Below are positions 23,437 through 34,500 of a DNA stretch of 64,000 nt, one piece after another (position 1 is the stretch's first letter; each line of letters opens with the position of its first letter). Where the stretch lies: contig NC_052028.1 of the NCBI RefSeq assembly GCF_015832195.1, positions 8,227,501 through 8,291,500 of the forward strand. Reading direction: 5' to 3'. Source of the stretch: Motacilla alba alba (lineage: Eukaryota > Chordata > Aves > Passeriformes > Motacillidae). Below the pieces are notes generated by a model. It did no database searches, had not been told where the DNA came from, and saw only the letters and a list, made by a program, of their open reading frames with translations. The translations under genes and the position numbers were made by a program.

Positions 23437-26400
23437 CTGTTAAAAAAAAATAAAGAACAGTTATAGAACATTCATCTTACAACAAAACCCAGCTCAGGTT
23501 TCGTAACACAGCAGCTTCAGCTGACAGTGTCCGTCCACACTCAGTGCCTACGGAGCTCTGCAGTCTCCAGTGTTCTGGCAATGAATTCCCATATTGAAGG
23601 AGTTTTACCCCAAAACTCTCTTCCTCATGACATGCTGTTCCCAGCCAGTTACCACAAAGCACCTGCAGAACCAGAGTCCTGGGATTTCTGTCACTACTGT
23701 GGCCAAAAGCAAACCACATCAAAACATGGTCTTGTGGTACTGCAGAAGCCAAAGGGTGAATTTTATCCCTTCTCCAGAGCCCCCAGCAGCACAGAATCAC
23801 TCACAGTCAGGGACTCACACCTGCACACTCAGCAGATTTTCAGGGAAATGCCAGACACACACCTTTGCCGCTCTGACCACTGGAGGCTCCCAGCAATGTG
23901 ACAGAAAATAATACCTTTATTCCTCTCTGACTCAGAGGGGGACACTGCCTGGAGCAGATACAGCCACTGCCAGCCCCCTTGGCTACAATCAGGTGTGTAG
24001 GGTGAGCCAGGGCTGACAGCAGACACCAGCACTCAGGGACAGTCATTCATCCTCCCAATGAGGATGCCTGCCCACATGGTCACCAAACACACCCAAATTT
24101 GAAAGACAAAACAAATCCTGTGCTGAAGAGGGCTGATGTGTTTCTCCAGCCATGACAGAGGTGAGTCCTACCTTGGTGTGATTTCTGCACTCAAATTCCT
24201 CTGTCCCAAGCAGAGACATTTCCAATCCCTCCCACACTCACTCCACTCAAGAGCAGCACCATTTCCCTGGCAAAAGCTCTCCACAGCCCCACATCATCTC
24301 TGGGGAGCTGGATGGATTCCCACTAAATCTGCATGCACTTTGAGCAGTGGTTCTTATATTGTGTGGTTTTTTAATGAATTTGGAAAGTACACCAACGCAG
24401 TTACTCAAAGTGGTGCCAGAAGGAATTCCTGTGTTTCACACACCACAATCCTGCGCTGCTGCCCTGGAAGCTCAACCAGGAGCTGTGCTTCCTCCATAAC
24501 AATAACACAAGATTGTGTCATTACTTTCTACAATTAAAATACCAAAGGAATATTCAGGCCTGGAACCATTTCTGAGATGGCTGAGGAAGGCTAAAATGGA
24601 CCCATTAATGAAGCACAATGACCCTTAATGAAGTGATGGCATTTCTACAGGCTGCTCCCTGGCTTGAGCCATACACATCAACAAGGAGGGCTACCTGCTA
24701 ATGGCAAAATTCAGCCAAGCTGAATGAACTCACCATGACATACCTTGTCTTGACAAGACTCATTTTACAGTGTTTTCATGCCATGTATTTGCCACAGGGT
24801 ATATCCAAGCCTGGGTGCATCACCCCTAATTTTGGAGCTGTGGCAATTTACACCAGCAGTAACAATCTTAGGTATTTTGTTTGCTCTAAGACACCCCATC
24901 ATTAGATTGAGCACAGCATACAGCGCCCACAGAGCTCAGGCAGTGCCTTTTCTTGGCACTAATGTAAACACACTGAATGAAAAGCATTCAGGATGAAATC
25001 AAAATTTATTAGCCTTTCTAAATTCCAATTATGAACCTCAGATGTAATGTTACTGGGGCTACAAATAAATATTTAATAAACCAAAGTCACAACATCAGTA
25101 AGAGACAAGTATATTGTTACTTTATGAATTGCTCCTGCACAGCAACATTGTTTCTCACAGGGTTTTGTTGTTTGTTTTTTTTCCCTGTAATAGAGGCATT
25201 TTTGTGTGCTCGGTTGATTCCATCACAACAAATAACATAGCAGTTCTAGAGACCTCTGAATCATATCCTACTTGAAATTACAATCCTAGAGCAAAACAGG
25301 GAAATCACTAGTTTAACGCATATTTAGTAAACAACTGACAGAAAGCATGAAGATATTTGGATTAGCATCTGTAACACTGATGAAACTGAAAGGGCAGACT
25401 CTACCTGATAGAAACTCTGGTTGCTTTATAAATAGAATTTCTAGAACATCTTTAGTCAGTTTAGAAATTGCTTATTTTTATTGCATGCTGACAGCACACT
25501 AATTGCTCTCAGTCACAGTAAGAGGAGGACACATTAATACACGTTATATATCTTAATAGCCTCAATCAAGCAACAAATATGTACCATAAATATCAACTGA
25601 GAGCTTACTCTGGAGTCACACAGCATTTTCATGTCACTTGGCATCCTAAAGCAGAGCTCAGCACCGCCTTACCCTGAGCTAAAGGGAAAGCTCCTTGCAG
25701 AGCCCAGTCTGCAGCTACACCATACAATACAGCTATCACACTGCAGGTCCAAAGTTCCCCGAAGTCAACAGAAAAACTCAAATTGATTGAACAGATCCAG
25801 ACCACCGCTGTAAGCTCAGGCAAGCTTTACTATCCATTTCCTTTCCTCGCTCGAGGGAGGGACAGATTTGCTAGATTTGAGCTTGTATGTAGATCACTCT
25901 CCAGAGAAATCAAAGCTTGCATATGGAAATGTCTGCATAAAATAAGAAGTTATACTCAAAAGAAAGAATAAATATTGGCCCTTGTGATAAAGAACATACT
26001 ATGCAAAGCCATAAAGTTTACCTGAAGGTTGTGGTTTCCTCCTCTGAGCAAGAGCAGCCTTCCAGCTTTCCTTGCAGCTGGCACTGCTCTAGCAAGAATC
26101 ACGCCACAAGTACAGCAGCACCAGGCTATGCACTGTCATCTGAAGCAGCTCAAACACGATGGCAACAGCTAAACACCCATCCCAAGGCCAGATGGGTCTG
26201 GGCAGGCACCAACACCCAGGGAGAGCCTCGAATTTACAGCAAATGTCTGCAATGTCTCCAGTAGAAGAACAGCAAGCAGATGCCAGTCAAAGACAAGCAG
26301 AGGTTTCAGGGTACAGGCTTGGGAGCTACTCAAGCAAAAAGGGTCACCTTGAAAAACAACAGGGACTAAGCATCTTGGCCATTTGAGTGGAGAACAGCAC

Positions 26401-27791
26401 AAACTGTTTAAAGCATTTCTGTGATATGCAACAACCAGATCCTGCAGTGATCCCACAACTTTTTCCTCTGCAACACAAAAGCTTTATGAATTCAATTACG
26501 GTGACCACAATGAGATTAAAAAATCTGCCAAAAGCAGTTATTGGTTTTGTTTCAGGGCTACTTAAATTGCAGCTTATTTGAGAAATTACTGGTTTGCAAT
26601 AGCTTTCAATAATTTCCAACAAGCTTCACATTAGAAAGAGGCTGAACTTAATTACCTGAAGTTCTGACTGTTGCTATAGCAAGAAGAAAGCATTTGGACA
26701 TGACTATTACCTCTATTCAAACTGATGCTATTAAAACCAGATAAGAATCTGGTCCTTAGTTCCTGCCATCAACCTTTCCAATTGCTCCAGCCTTATCTAA
26801 ACAGCGTTTCCATTGCTGGCAAAATAATTTCGACATCCATAATTTCTTGTTAAGTGCTACAGAACTAAGCTACAAAATTAAGTAGACAAGCCAATAGTTT
26901 TAGCAAGACATAATGAAATCGAATAATTATTTGGTCAGCTGTCCGCAGTTAAATACTTAAAGTTTGGGTACATTAAGAAATCATTGGAACCAGCTTTGAT
27001 GTTTAAGTACAAACCAGACTTTTCATTTGAGCAAAAGCTACTTAAAAATATTTCATTTCATTAAATTTCACTTACTAAATTTGATCAGATTTCATTTCAT
27101 TGAAATTCTCCAAGACACTTCAATGCTCCAGAATAAATCTGGGGAGCATCAATCCAACAAGGATGCAGGACTACCAAGAAACTCCCGAACCTCGCAGAGA
27201 TTTCGCCTCAGTTTTCAAAGCCGGCCCCGCGACACGTTTCAGAACAGCTCTGCTCCGAGGTGACGGACGGAGCGGTGCCAGGGCATCCCCTCCCTGGGCA
27301 GCGTGGGGCCAGCACGGCGGCGGCCGGGCACGGCTCCCCGCGCTCGGGCCAGCCCGGGCCGCCACCGCCGGCGCCCGGCGCCACCCGGCGGCCAAGCGGG
27401 GAACGCCGCCCCACGCGCGACCGCGCCGCGACCCGCGCCCACCGACGGGGCCCCGCCGGGCGAGCACTGCGGCACCGCGCCCGGGGCGGCGGCCGCGTCC
27501 GCCCCATGGCACCCCACGGGCGGCACGTCCACGGTGCGAGACGCCAGGTACGGGGGAAGAGGTCCCCGCTCGCAGCCCGTCCCGCCCCGCTCCGCCGCCT
27601 CCGGCCCCGCGGCGGGCACACACCTGTTACCGCGCCCGGCCCGCGGGGTGAGCGCTCGGCGGGGCGCGGCGGCACCGAGAGAGCGCCCGGCGCGCCCGCG
27701 GAGCGGACAGCGCAGGGGAGCGGACGGGGATAGGGATGGGGACGGGGACGCGGGCGCAGCGGAACCCGCGGGGCGCTCCCGCCGCACTCAC
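23437..27791 (-). other. Putative first intron of the candidate gene
   Basis: About 4.35 kb between the CpG-island donor and the signal-peptide exon. It is free of CR1 copies and has no recognisable exon. Frames of 107-133 codons at 23.5-24.5 kb lack splice context. A 13-mer 'atttcatttcatt' is repeated at 27050-27062 and 27089-27101, just outside the CpG island. If the gene model is wrong, this is simply intergenic DNA next to a CpG island. Confidence 0.35.
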
Positions 27792-27858
27792 CTGGGGAGG
27801 AGCCGGGCGGCGGGGCAGCGCGGGGCGGGGCGGAGCGCGGCGGGGCCGGCGCGGGCAG
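27792..27858 (-). other. Candidate untranslated exon 1
   Basis: The minus-strand sequence 'ctcctccccag|gtgagtgcgg' gives a full-consensus donor, with the exon's last base at 27,792 and intron GT at 27,791-27,790. With the TATA-like motif at 27,888-27,882, initiation would be expected about 25-30 bp downstream, near 27,855-27,860. The exon would be about 65 bp, extremely GC-rich and without any ATG, hence untranslated. The 5' end is an estimate. Confidence 0.45.
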
Positions 27859-27881
27859 TGCGCGGCGCGGGCCGGGCCGGC

Positions 27882-27957
27882 CCTATTTCTGCTCTCCGGG
27901 CCGGAGCCGCCTGACGTCAGCGCCGCATTTGCATATTCCGCCCAATCCCGGCACCTG
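27882..27957 (-). promoter_or_regulatory. Core promoter cluster: CRE, octamer, CCAAT, TATA-like
   Basis: Reading toward the proposed start site on the minus strand: an E-box-type CACCTG/CAGGTG (27,957-27,952), an inverted CCAAT box (ATTGG, 27,946-27,942), and an ATGCAAAT octamer (27,934-27,927). A perfect palindromic CRE, TGACGTCA (27,919-27,912), and a weak TATA-like AAATAGG (27,888-27,882) follow. A full CRE about 25 bp upstream of a TATA-like box is the arrangement known from cAMP-regulated neuropeptide and immediate-early promoters. The consensus donor 90 bp further on fixes the likely direction. CREB/ATF and POU-factor control is inferred from the motifs alone. Confidence 0.55.
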
Positions 27958-27977
27958 TGCGGGCGGCGGGACCGCCC

Positions 27978-28150
27978 CGGGGCTGGGGGGCAGCGGGGAC
28001 TCCCCCTCGGGCACCGCGGGGCGGGGGCACGGGCACCGGGTGGGAGCGTCCCGGGGCTGGGGGGCAGCGGGGCCGCCCCCTCGGGCACCGCGGGGTGGGG
28101 GCACGGGCACGGGCACCGGGCGGGAGCGTCCCGGGGCTGGGGGGGCAGCG
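27978..28150. repeat. GC-rich tandem repeat, 74/80-bp units
   Basis: Units starting 'cggggctggggggcagcg' occur at 27,978, 28,052 and 28,132 (the third partial). The first unit is 74 bp and the second 80 bp. The 6-bp difference is one extra copy of an internal GGGCAC hexamer. Each unit has several runs of four or more G. The array sits immediately upstream of the promoter cluster, within the CpG island. Confidence 0.85.
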
Positions 28151-28528
28151 CGGGGCCGTCGGGGGGTCAGGAGCGCCGGGGGATGCTCGTGGGGCCGGTG
28201 GTACCTCGGGGTGCGGCTGCTGAGCCGCCCCTGGTTCTGATCGCTCCCTGTAGCTCCGTGCTCGCAGAGCTGCTGGGGGGCCATGCGTTCCCGGGCTGCC
28301 CGGAGCTGGGCGACGCGGGACCGCTGGCCCCTCGCCATGTGGCCGTCAAACGGGAGAGACGTCGTGGGACACCGGATTGTCTGCGGTGGGACGCCGTGAC
28401 TTGCCAGAGCAGGCGCTGCACGGCGTTGGGCTGTTCTGGAGGTGTTCCTTCTATTCCCACATAACCGTGTTTATAAAGAGAGGCAAACATTAAAATTCAT
28501 TCACTCTCCTCTTCTTCATCTCATTTCC

Positions 28529-28552
28529 AAAAAAAAAAAAAAAAAAAAAAAA
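28529..28552 (+). repeat. Poly(A) run, about 24 bp
   Basis: A24 followed by 'caacaaaaatc', just outside the right edge of the CpG island. A preceding pyrimidine stretch ('ctctcctcttcttcatctc') makes the junction sharply strand-asymmetric. No retroposed sequence was recognised upstream. Confidence 0.9.
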
Positions 28553-31500
28553 CAACAAAAATCAATATAATAATTTCTTATCTAGCTTCTAACAAGGATG
28601 CTTGCACGAGCAGGAGGCATGGCAGGACCACAGAATCAGAATATGTGGGGTATTTGCACCAAAGGCTGCGAGGAGGTTCAGGCAAAGGTGATGGAGCACT
28701 CAGAATTAGCAACAGGAGAGGAGCAGTCTAAAAGACCTGATAAAACATGTCAAATTTCGTGTTTCTTCCTGTAAAGAATCTTACAGTCTGCAGAATTAGT
28801 TTGGATTTGCTACTGGCTTCAGCATGAAAAGGACAGGATCCCCTCATGGCCAGTAGACATGGGCTACTCTGGGAAACTGGGTCTAAGAAGAAAATGTGCT
28901 TAGTAAAAAATCATTCCACAAAATTCAGCATGAAGTTGCAGAAGTGGCTCTTTCATGACTAAATTTGGGGGATTTTATTTTTTATTTTCTATTTTCTCTG
29001 TAGGAAATAAGTGATCAGACTGGTTGGTTTTCCAGAATCTTTGTTTCTGGCCTGTTAAATCCAATCCCACTAAAATATTTTCAGTGTTTGCAAATAAATG
29101 GAGCTTTTTCTCCACAAAGGCTCATAGGGATTTGTTATTTTGTGGTCTCCTTCTTTAGTACGATATGAAATTGCAGATTTAAGGTTTGGATTTTGAAAAG
29201 AAATCACAAATGTAATTTAAAAAATGGAGTATCCACTGTGAATTGTGCCCGGGTAACACAAGAGAGGTCCTTCCAGAGTGTCCTGCAAGAAATGAGTCTG
29301 TATTTCATAGGTGCCCTATGGGCTTAAGAGATCTGAGGTTTTAAAAAAATAACACTGAAATCTAATCAGCGACAAATATGATATCTCTAGTGAGATCTTT
29401 TTTTTCTTTCCTGAGAGAAAAAAAAAAAAAAAAGGAAATAATATCAGTGCAGACAATTCTTCCCCGTTTCCTGAAGGGAAGGAAGAAAAGTCTCTCTCCA
29501 CTTACCAGCATCATTTATTCTATGAAAATATGTCTATGCTGTCAATTTGAAGTATTTACTAATCTCTCTGTATCTCTTCAAGTCGGACATAAATACAAGA
29601 TGCATTAGTAGACATCTGAAGTATCTGCACAGCCTGTGTTTATTTATATCCACACATGCTGGAGGATACAGAGTTCCTTCCCCACCAACAGCTTGCCTGG
29701 GTGATATTTGCCACCTCACTTTTGTATCAGGAGGAACATTTTGCTCATTTTGCATAATCTGATGCAGTTTTCAGTGCACAGGCTGGGGCTGCTGTGTTTC
29801 TTCAAGAGGCTGGCAGCCAAGGCAGGTGGGAGAGTGGGGTGTGGGCAGTGCCACGAGCCTGCCAGGACCTCCCTGTGCCATCAGGGGCTGTGGGGTCCCT
29901 CCCTAGAGCTCTTGGGGCTCACCACCTCCTGCACCAGCAGTGCTGGCCCTGCTTTCTCACCTGTTTGTGAACTTGTAAATAAGCGCCCTGAGCATCTCAA
30001 GAGCTAAATGAGGAATAAATTTGCCCTGCACAGTGTACGTGTTGGACAGCTTGGCCCAACAAAGGAAAGTTTGCTCTTCCATCAGCTCTCAGGTGCTGAG
30101 GGTGTCCATGTTCCCAAGCTAGATGTCCCTTTCCCACCACTGACAGAAGCAGGTACCTACAAGCATTTTTAGTGCCTTCTCTCACACATTTGGGTCCTGG
30201 TCATTAATCTGGTATTCTGGTTCAATATCTTTTGGTGTTTCCAACCTTTTGCAAGTCTTGTTTATAAAAAGCAGATGGAGGCAGCCCTCATCACACCCCC
30301 AGCTCCAGCCAGCCCCATACCCTACTTCTGCAAACACTTTCAATCTGTCCTGAGACCTTTAAGCCGTGTGGAAGGGTGTCTGCATCCCAAGAGGTGTTTT
30401 TGAACAGATGCTGTGGGAGTTTTTCAGGGAGGGAGTTGGCTGTCTCCCTGCTCTGGTTCACCCACCTTTGTGAAGCTGAGCAAAGCAAAAAGCTTTCTTA
30501 AGAACTGGAGAAATAAACTGAGCAGGCTGGCAATGAAAAGGTGATAAATTCCTCATCTTCAGGGCTGGATGAGTTTGAAGCAAAATAACTGTTTTCTTTT
30601 GAACTGGGAATTGAAGAGACCCAAAAAAACAATGATTGTAGTTAAAAAGAAGAGGAAAAAAATGGATGGTTTTAAAGACAGACTTGAGCACCTAAAAATT
30701 CTTAGGCAGAGAAAGGGGAGAAATAAGCTTTTTTTTTTTTTTAATCGAAACACAGGATAACCTGTTCACTGTAATGAGATTTAAAGCATTATCCCATTCC
30801 TTCTGTTTAAAAAAAATAGATATTAGAACCAGAAAACTCTGAAAGTTTAGAGGAATTGAAGCTGCAAGAGACAATAGATTAATATGATATGGGCAAATTT
30901 GAGGACTGTGAAGAAGGAGAGGCTTGTACCAGTCCCAGCCGTGTGTACTTCAGTGAGAGGAGCTGGAAATGTGCAACCTCTTGTTAACTTTGACTGATGT
31001 GACTTCAGGGATTTGATGAGAAATTTTAAACAGATTGGTGAGGCACAGCTCTGTGTCACTGAAGATATGATCCCATTTCAGGGTGACCATGACAGTTGTT
31101 TTAAGGAAAATAGTTTTAAAGAACAGATGATTGTCTCTTTTTTTTCCTGATTTACAAAAAAGCAGCACAACAGAGCAATGCAAATAGCCAAGACTCCCTG
31201 AGCTCTACAAGCAAAGGAATTAACTTGTAACCCTGTCAGCCATTTGAAGTACTTCCAAAATCTAGCAAGTGATGTTGAGAAGAAGAAGTCTTCCTCTTTG
31301 AAAATTCAAACCTTTAACATCAGCATATCACCCACCTACCTCACTTGTCCAGTCTTGCTAGCTAAATGCAGTAACTAATAATGATATTTCAAAAGAACAT
31401 TGTATTCACGGGGAACAAGAAGATGAGGAGGTAATAGGGCAACAAGATTCATGCTCACCACTTTGAGTTACTTGAACCAAGAGCCTAAATCAGACCTGAT

Positions 31501-34500
31501 TAAGATCGGAACTCAAAACAAGATTCAATCAAAACTAGAGATATTAAACAAATACAAATGTGACAAGAGTCATGATTCAATTATTAGAAATCCATCTTTT
31601 AATTACTCATTAAGATGACAGTGTGTATCTTTGCCTACATACATTTAGCAAAGCCTTTTCATTTTGACAGTGCATAAAATTATCCCTGCCAACTGTATTT
31701 CTCTTAGTTTTTGTGTCAACTCTAGAGTTACCAGTTTTTCATTATCCTCTTGCTCACAAATTAACAAGGAGAACAAATTTAATAGCAGCCCCAAACCTTT
31801 AGAGATTATGTCAGCCTTGTGTATCTGTGCCAGTTAAATTACCATTTATTTCTGCTTAAATTTAATGTGGTCATCTTCATACAAACACACAAATATTCAG
31901 AGCCTGCTCTCGGGGTACAGCGAGCACACAATGAGGGGCTGCTCTGAAAAGCTGACCTGGAGCATGGACTTGAACTTTTCTAATCACATCACCCTGCTTA
32001 AGATGCAGCAAATGGAGAGGACCAAGGTCAAGAGCTTCAAACACGCAAGAGGATTCTCTGGGTGCTGCTCTCCCACATCATTACAAGCTGGAATACCTAT
32101 GGGCGAATGTCTACAGCAGTGGAATGTTCTTTGGGTGGTCAAAATGGGTTGAGGCACAGATCTAGGCAAGGTGCTGGCTTGGTGACCCATCCTCTTTGTC
32201 ATGTTTTAGTAAATCATTGCTCTGTTTGGTGAGTGCTGGGTTGCACTGCTTCATCCCTGCCTTCATAGCTGTAAGTCCAAAATACAAAAAATTGTAATTT
32301 TTTTGTTGTAAAAGAAGTTTTGTACTGAAGGAAATACGAAGGGTAGAAACAGTGGTTTGATTCATTTCACAGCTGTAGTCCTTTTTGATTTGTTTGTAAT
32401 TTTCTACGCTACTGCTTCCAATTTGATAGTGTCTGGGCATCGGATGACAATGGGAATGGGATAACAGATGATGAGCTCAAAATACTGAACACTATCACAC
32501 TTACCCTTACGTGTACCCACAATCAATATGTCTCTTTGAGGAAGGAACCATCAGCCACTGGGCAAAGTTTGGAATATAAAATGTCACAGGAACTCGAGGC
32601 ACATTTCTTATTTCTTGGGAGTTGTCAGAGCAGCTGGCTTGTTGCTGTGTATGGAACTTGTAGTGTTCAAATAAACAGCCCCAGAGACATGAATTCAAAT
32701 TGCTGTGGCAATTTTGAGCAGCTCCCTGCTTCTCCATTGTCCTGGGAGCCACAGGCACATGGCCAAATCTAGGGTTAATGGAGGGATAAGTGGGAACAGG
32801 TCCCGTGGCCATCAATCCAACTTCTGGCTTCAGGATTGGCACCAATTTTCCTCATTTTTTTCCTCATCTCTGAATATATTGTTGGTCTCTTCTCCCAGGC
32901 ACCATCAAAAACAGCGGGCAGAGTTCATCTGAAAACAAGAAGGGGCTTTGATCCATGAACATGGGTAATAACAAAGTGTTTGGATTTTTCCCAAGCTCGT
33001 TGGCTATTTGCAAATACAGTCAAGTCACAGGCAAGTCTTGGTGCATATTCTAGAGCATTTGGTGATCTTTCTTTCAAGCTTGTTTTCAAGAGGAAGTTTA
33101 AAGCAAGGAGCTCTAGCAGAGATAGAGAGAGACACGGGACTCCTAACCCATGTCATCATAACTCCCTGTGTCAGAGAGAAAGAGGCAGATGGACGAAACA
33201 GGTGAAGAAAAAAGAATAAACAGAAGAAAAAACCAGCAAGAAATGTAAGAAATGTGAGCCTGCTTTATCTGAAACATTGGAAAAACCTTTCTGACGCATT
33301 TTCACATTTTATCTCATTTGATAGGTTTCAGTTTGCGCCTGTGCATATCTGTGCTGTGTATCAGGTTCTAGAAATGCATATGAGCAAGGGTGAATTGTCT
33401 GCAGATTCCTAAAATTGCCGTTACAGACAGATGGCCAGAACGCAGCTGGGAGGGAGAGTACAAGCAAGGAGGCTGTCGTTCTTCAAGAAAAATTAAGAAA
33501 TTAAGCTGCACCATCAGTGCTAAGAAAGACAAACCCCTGCAAAGCATGAGTCAGGCTCAGTTAAAACAGCAATTAAATGATTTAGAACAAGTCTGTGATC
33601 ATTTACAATTTTTAAAGGTGAAAGGTGTGATTTTGGTAATGCCTTAAAATTAAAAGGCCAGCCACTCCATCTTTAAAACGATAGTTTCTCTCCTGGAAGA
33701 CTTATCTCATTGTCAGTCCATTAGCAGCCAGCCAGAACCCATCCTTACAAAAATAATTGGCTATTGATATATAGTAATACTGAAAAGTTATTCTTATTTT
33801 TGTTCATTGCCATGGAAAGATGTCCTCTCCAGCCTACACTTTCAATCATTATAAATGCTACTGTGAAAGGCTAAAAACACTATTCTGAGATAGATTAGGA
33901 TCCACTTCACAAATAAATATATTTTACTACTGAGAGAAGAAGCAAATGTTACTGGTAGTGAGTGTTTTATACACAGTAGAGACCACTTGGGCTGAAATAT
34001 TCCCCTCGTGTTAAATTAGTGTCGCTGGCCATGCAGAGTCCCCTCTACATGACAGGCTCCTGTGCAGGGTTTATACCTGCTGTGCTCAGGTGAAGATTTG
34101 GCTCTGAAGCACAACAGTAGCCCCTTTGCTTCCCATAAAGTGGGGTGAAAAAGATGGTTTACCTTGAAAAAGGATTGTTTACCTCAAAAAAAGATGGTTT
34201 CCCAGAGACAGGCAGGGTCCATGTTCTCTGCAGTGACCAAGGTACCAAGTTCCCTTTGGCTCAAGAACGGGTTGCATCCTGTGCACTGCTGCAGTGCCGG
34301 GATCCTGGAGAATCTGGAATGCTGGGAACAGCAAAACACCTCCACCAGCACCCACTGTGCCCTGTAAAATTTGTGCCCAGGCTGGGAAGTTGGCACTGAG
34401 GCTTTAAAGCTGCGAGGAGCTGGTGGCAGATGCTGCACTTGCCAGCTAAGCACCCCTCTAGAAGAGCTAATAAAACCAGAGGACATTAGGCTTCAGAATG

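Larger units (their letters stand above)
27190..28450. promoter_or_regulatory. CpG island
   Basis: About 1.26 kb changes abruptly from the AT-rich surroundings to very high GC with dense CpG, as in the runs at 27,330-27,520 and 27,790-27,880. Such islands mark constitutive or developmental promoters in birds. Frames of 150-240 codons occur here on both strands, but they follow from the lack of AT-rich stop codons and overlap one another in several frames. The core promoter motifs are at 27,882-27,957. Bidirectional use is possible. A plus-strand donor-like CAG|GTACGG occurs near 27,547, but no plus-strand exon could be followed downstream. Confidence 0.9.

Noticed and set aside
24136..24537. 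133-codon plus-strand frame
   Set aside because: No homology recognised, no exon boundaries, and many Ser/Cys/His residues as in random translation.
27100..28464. Several overlapping frames of 150-240 codons on both strands
   Set aside because: All lie in the CpG island, where stop codons are rare because of the base composition. They overlap in multiple frames and are Arg/Pro/Gly/Ala-rich.
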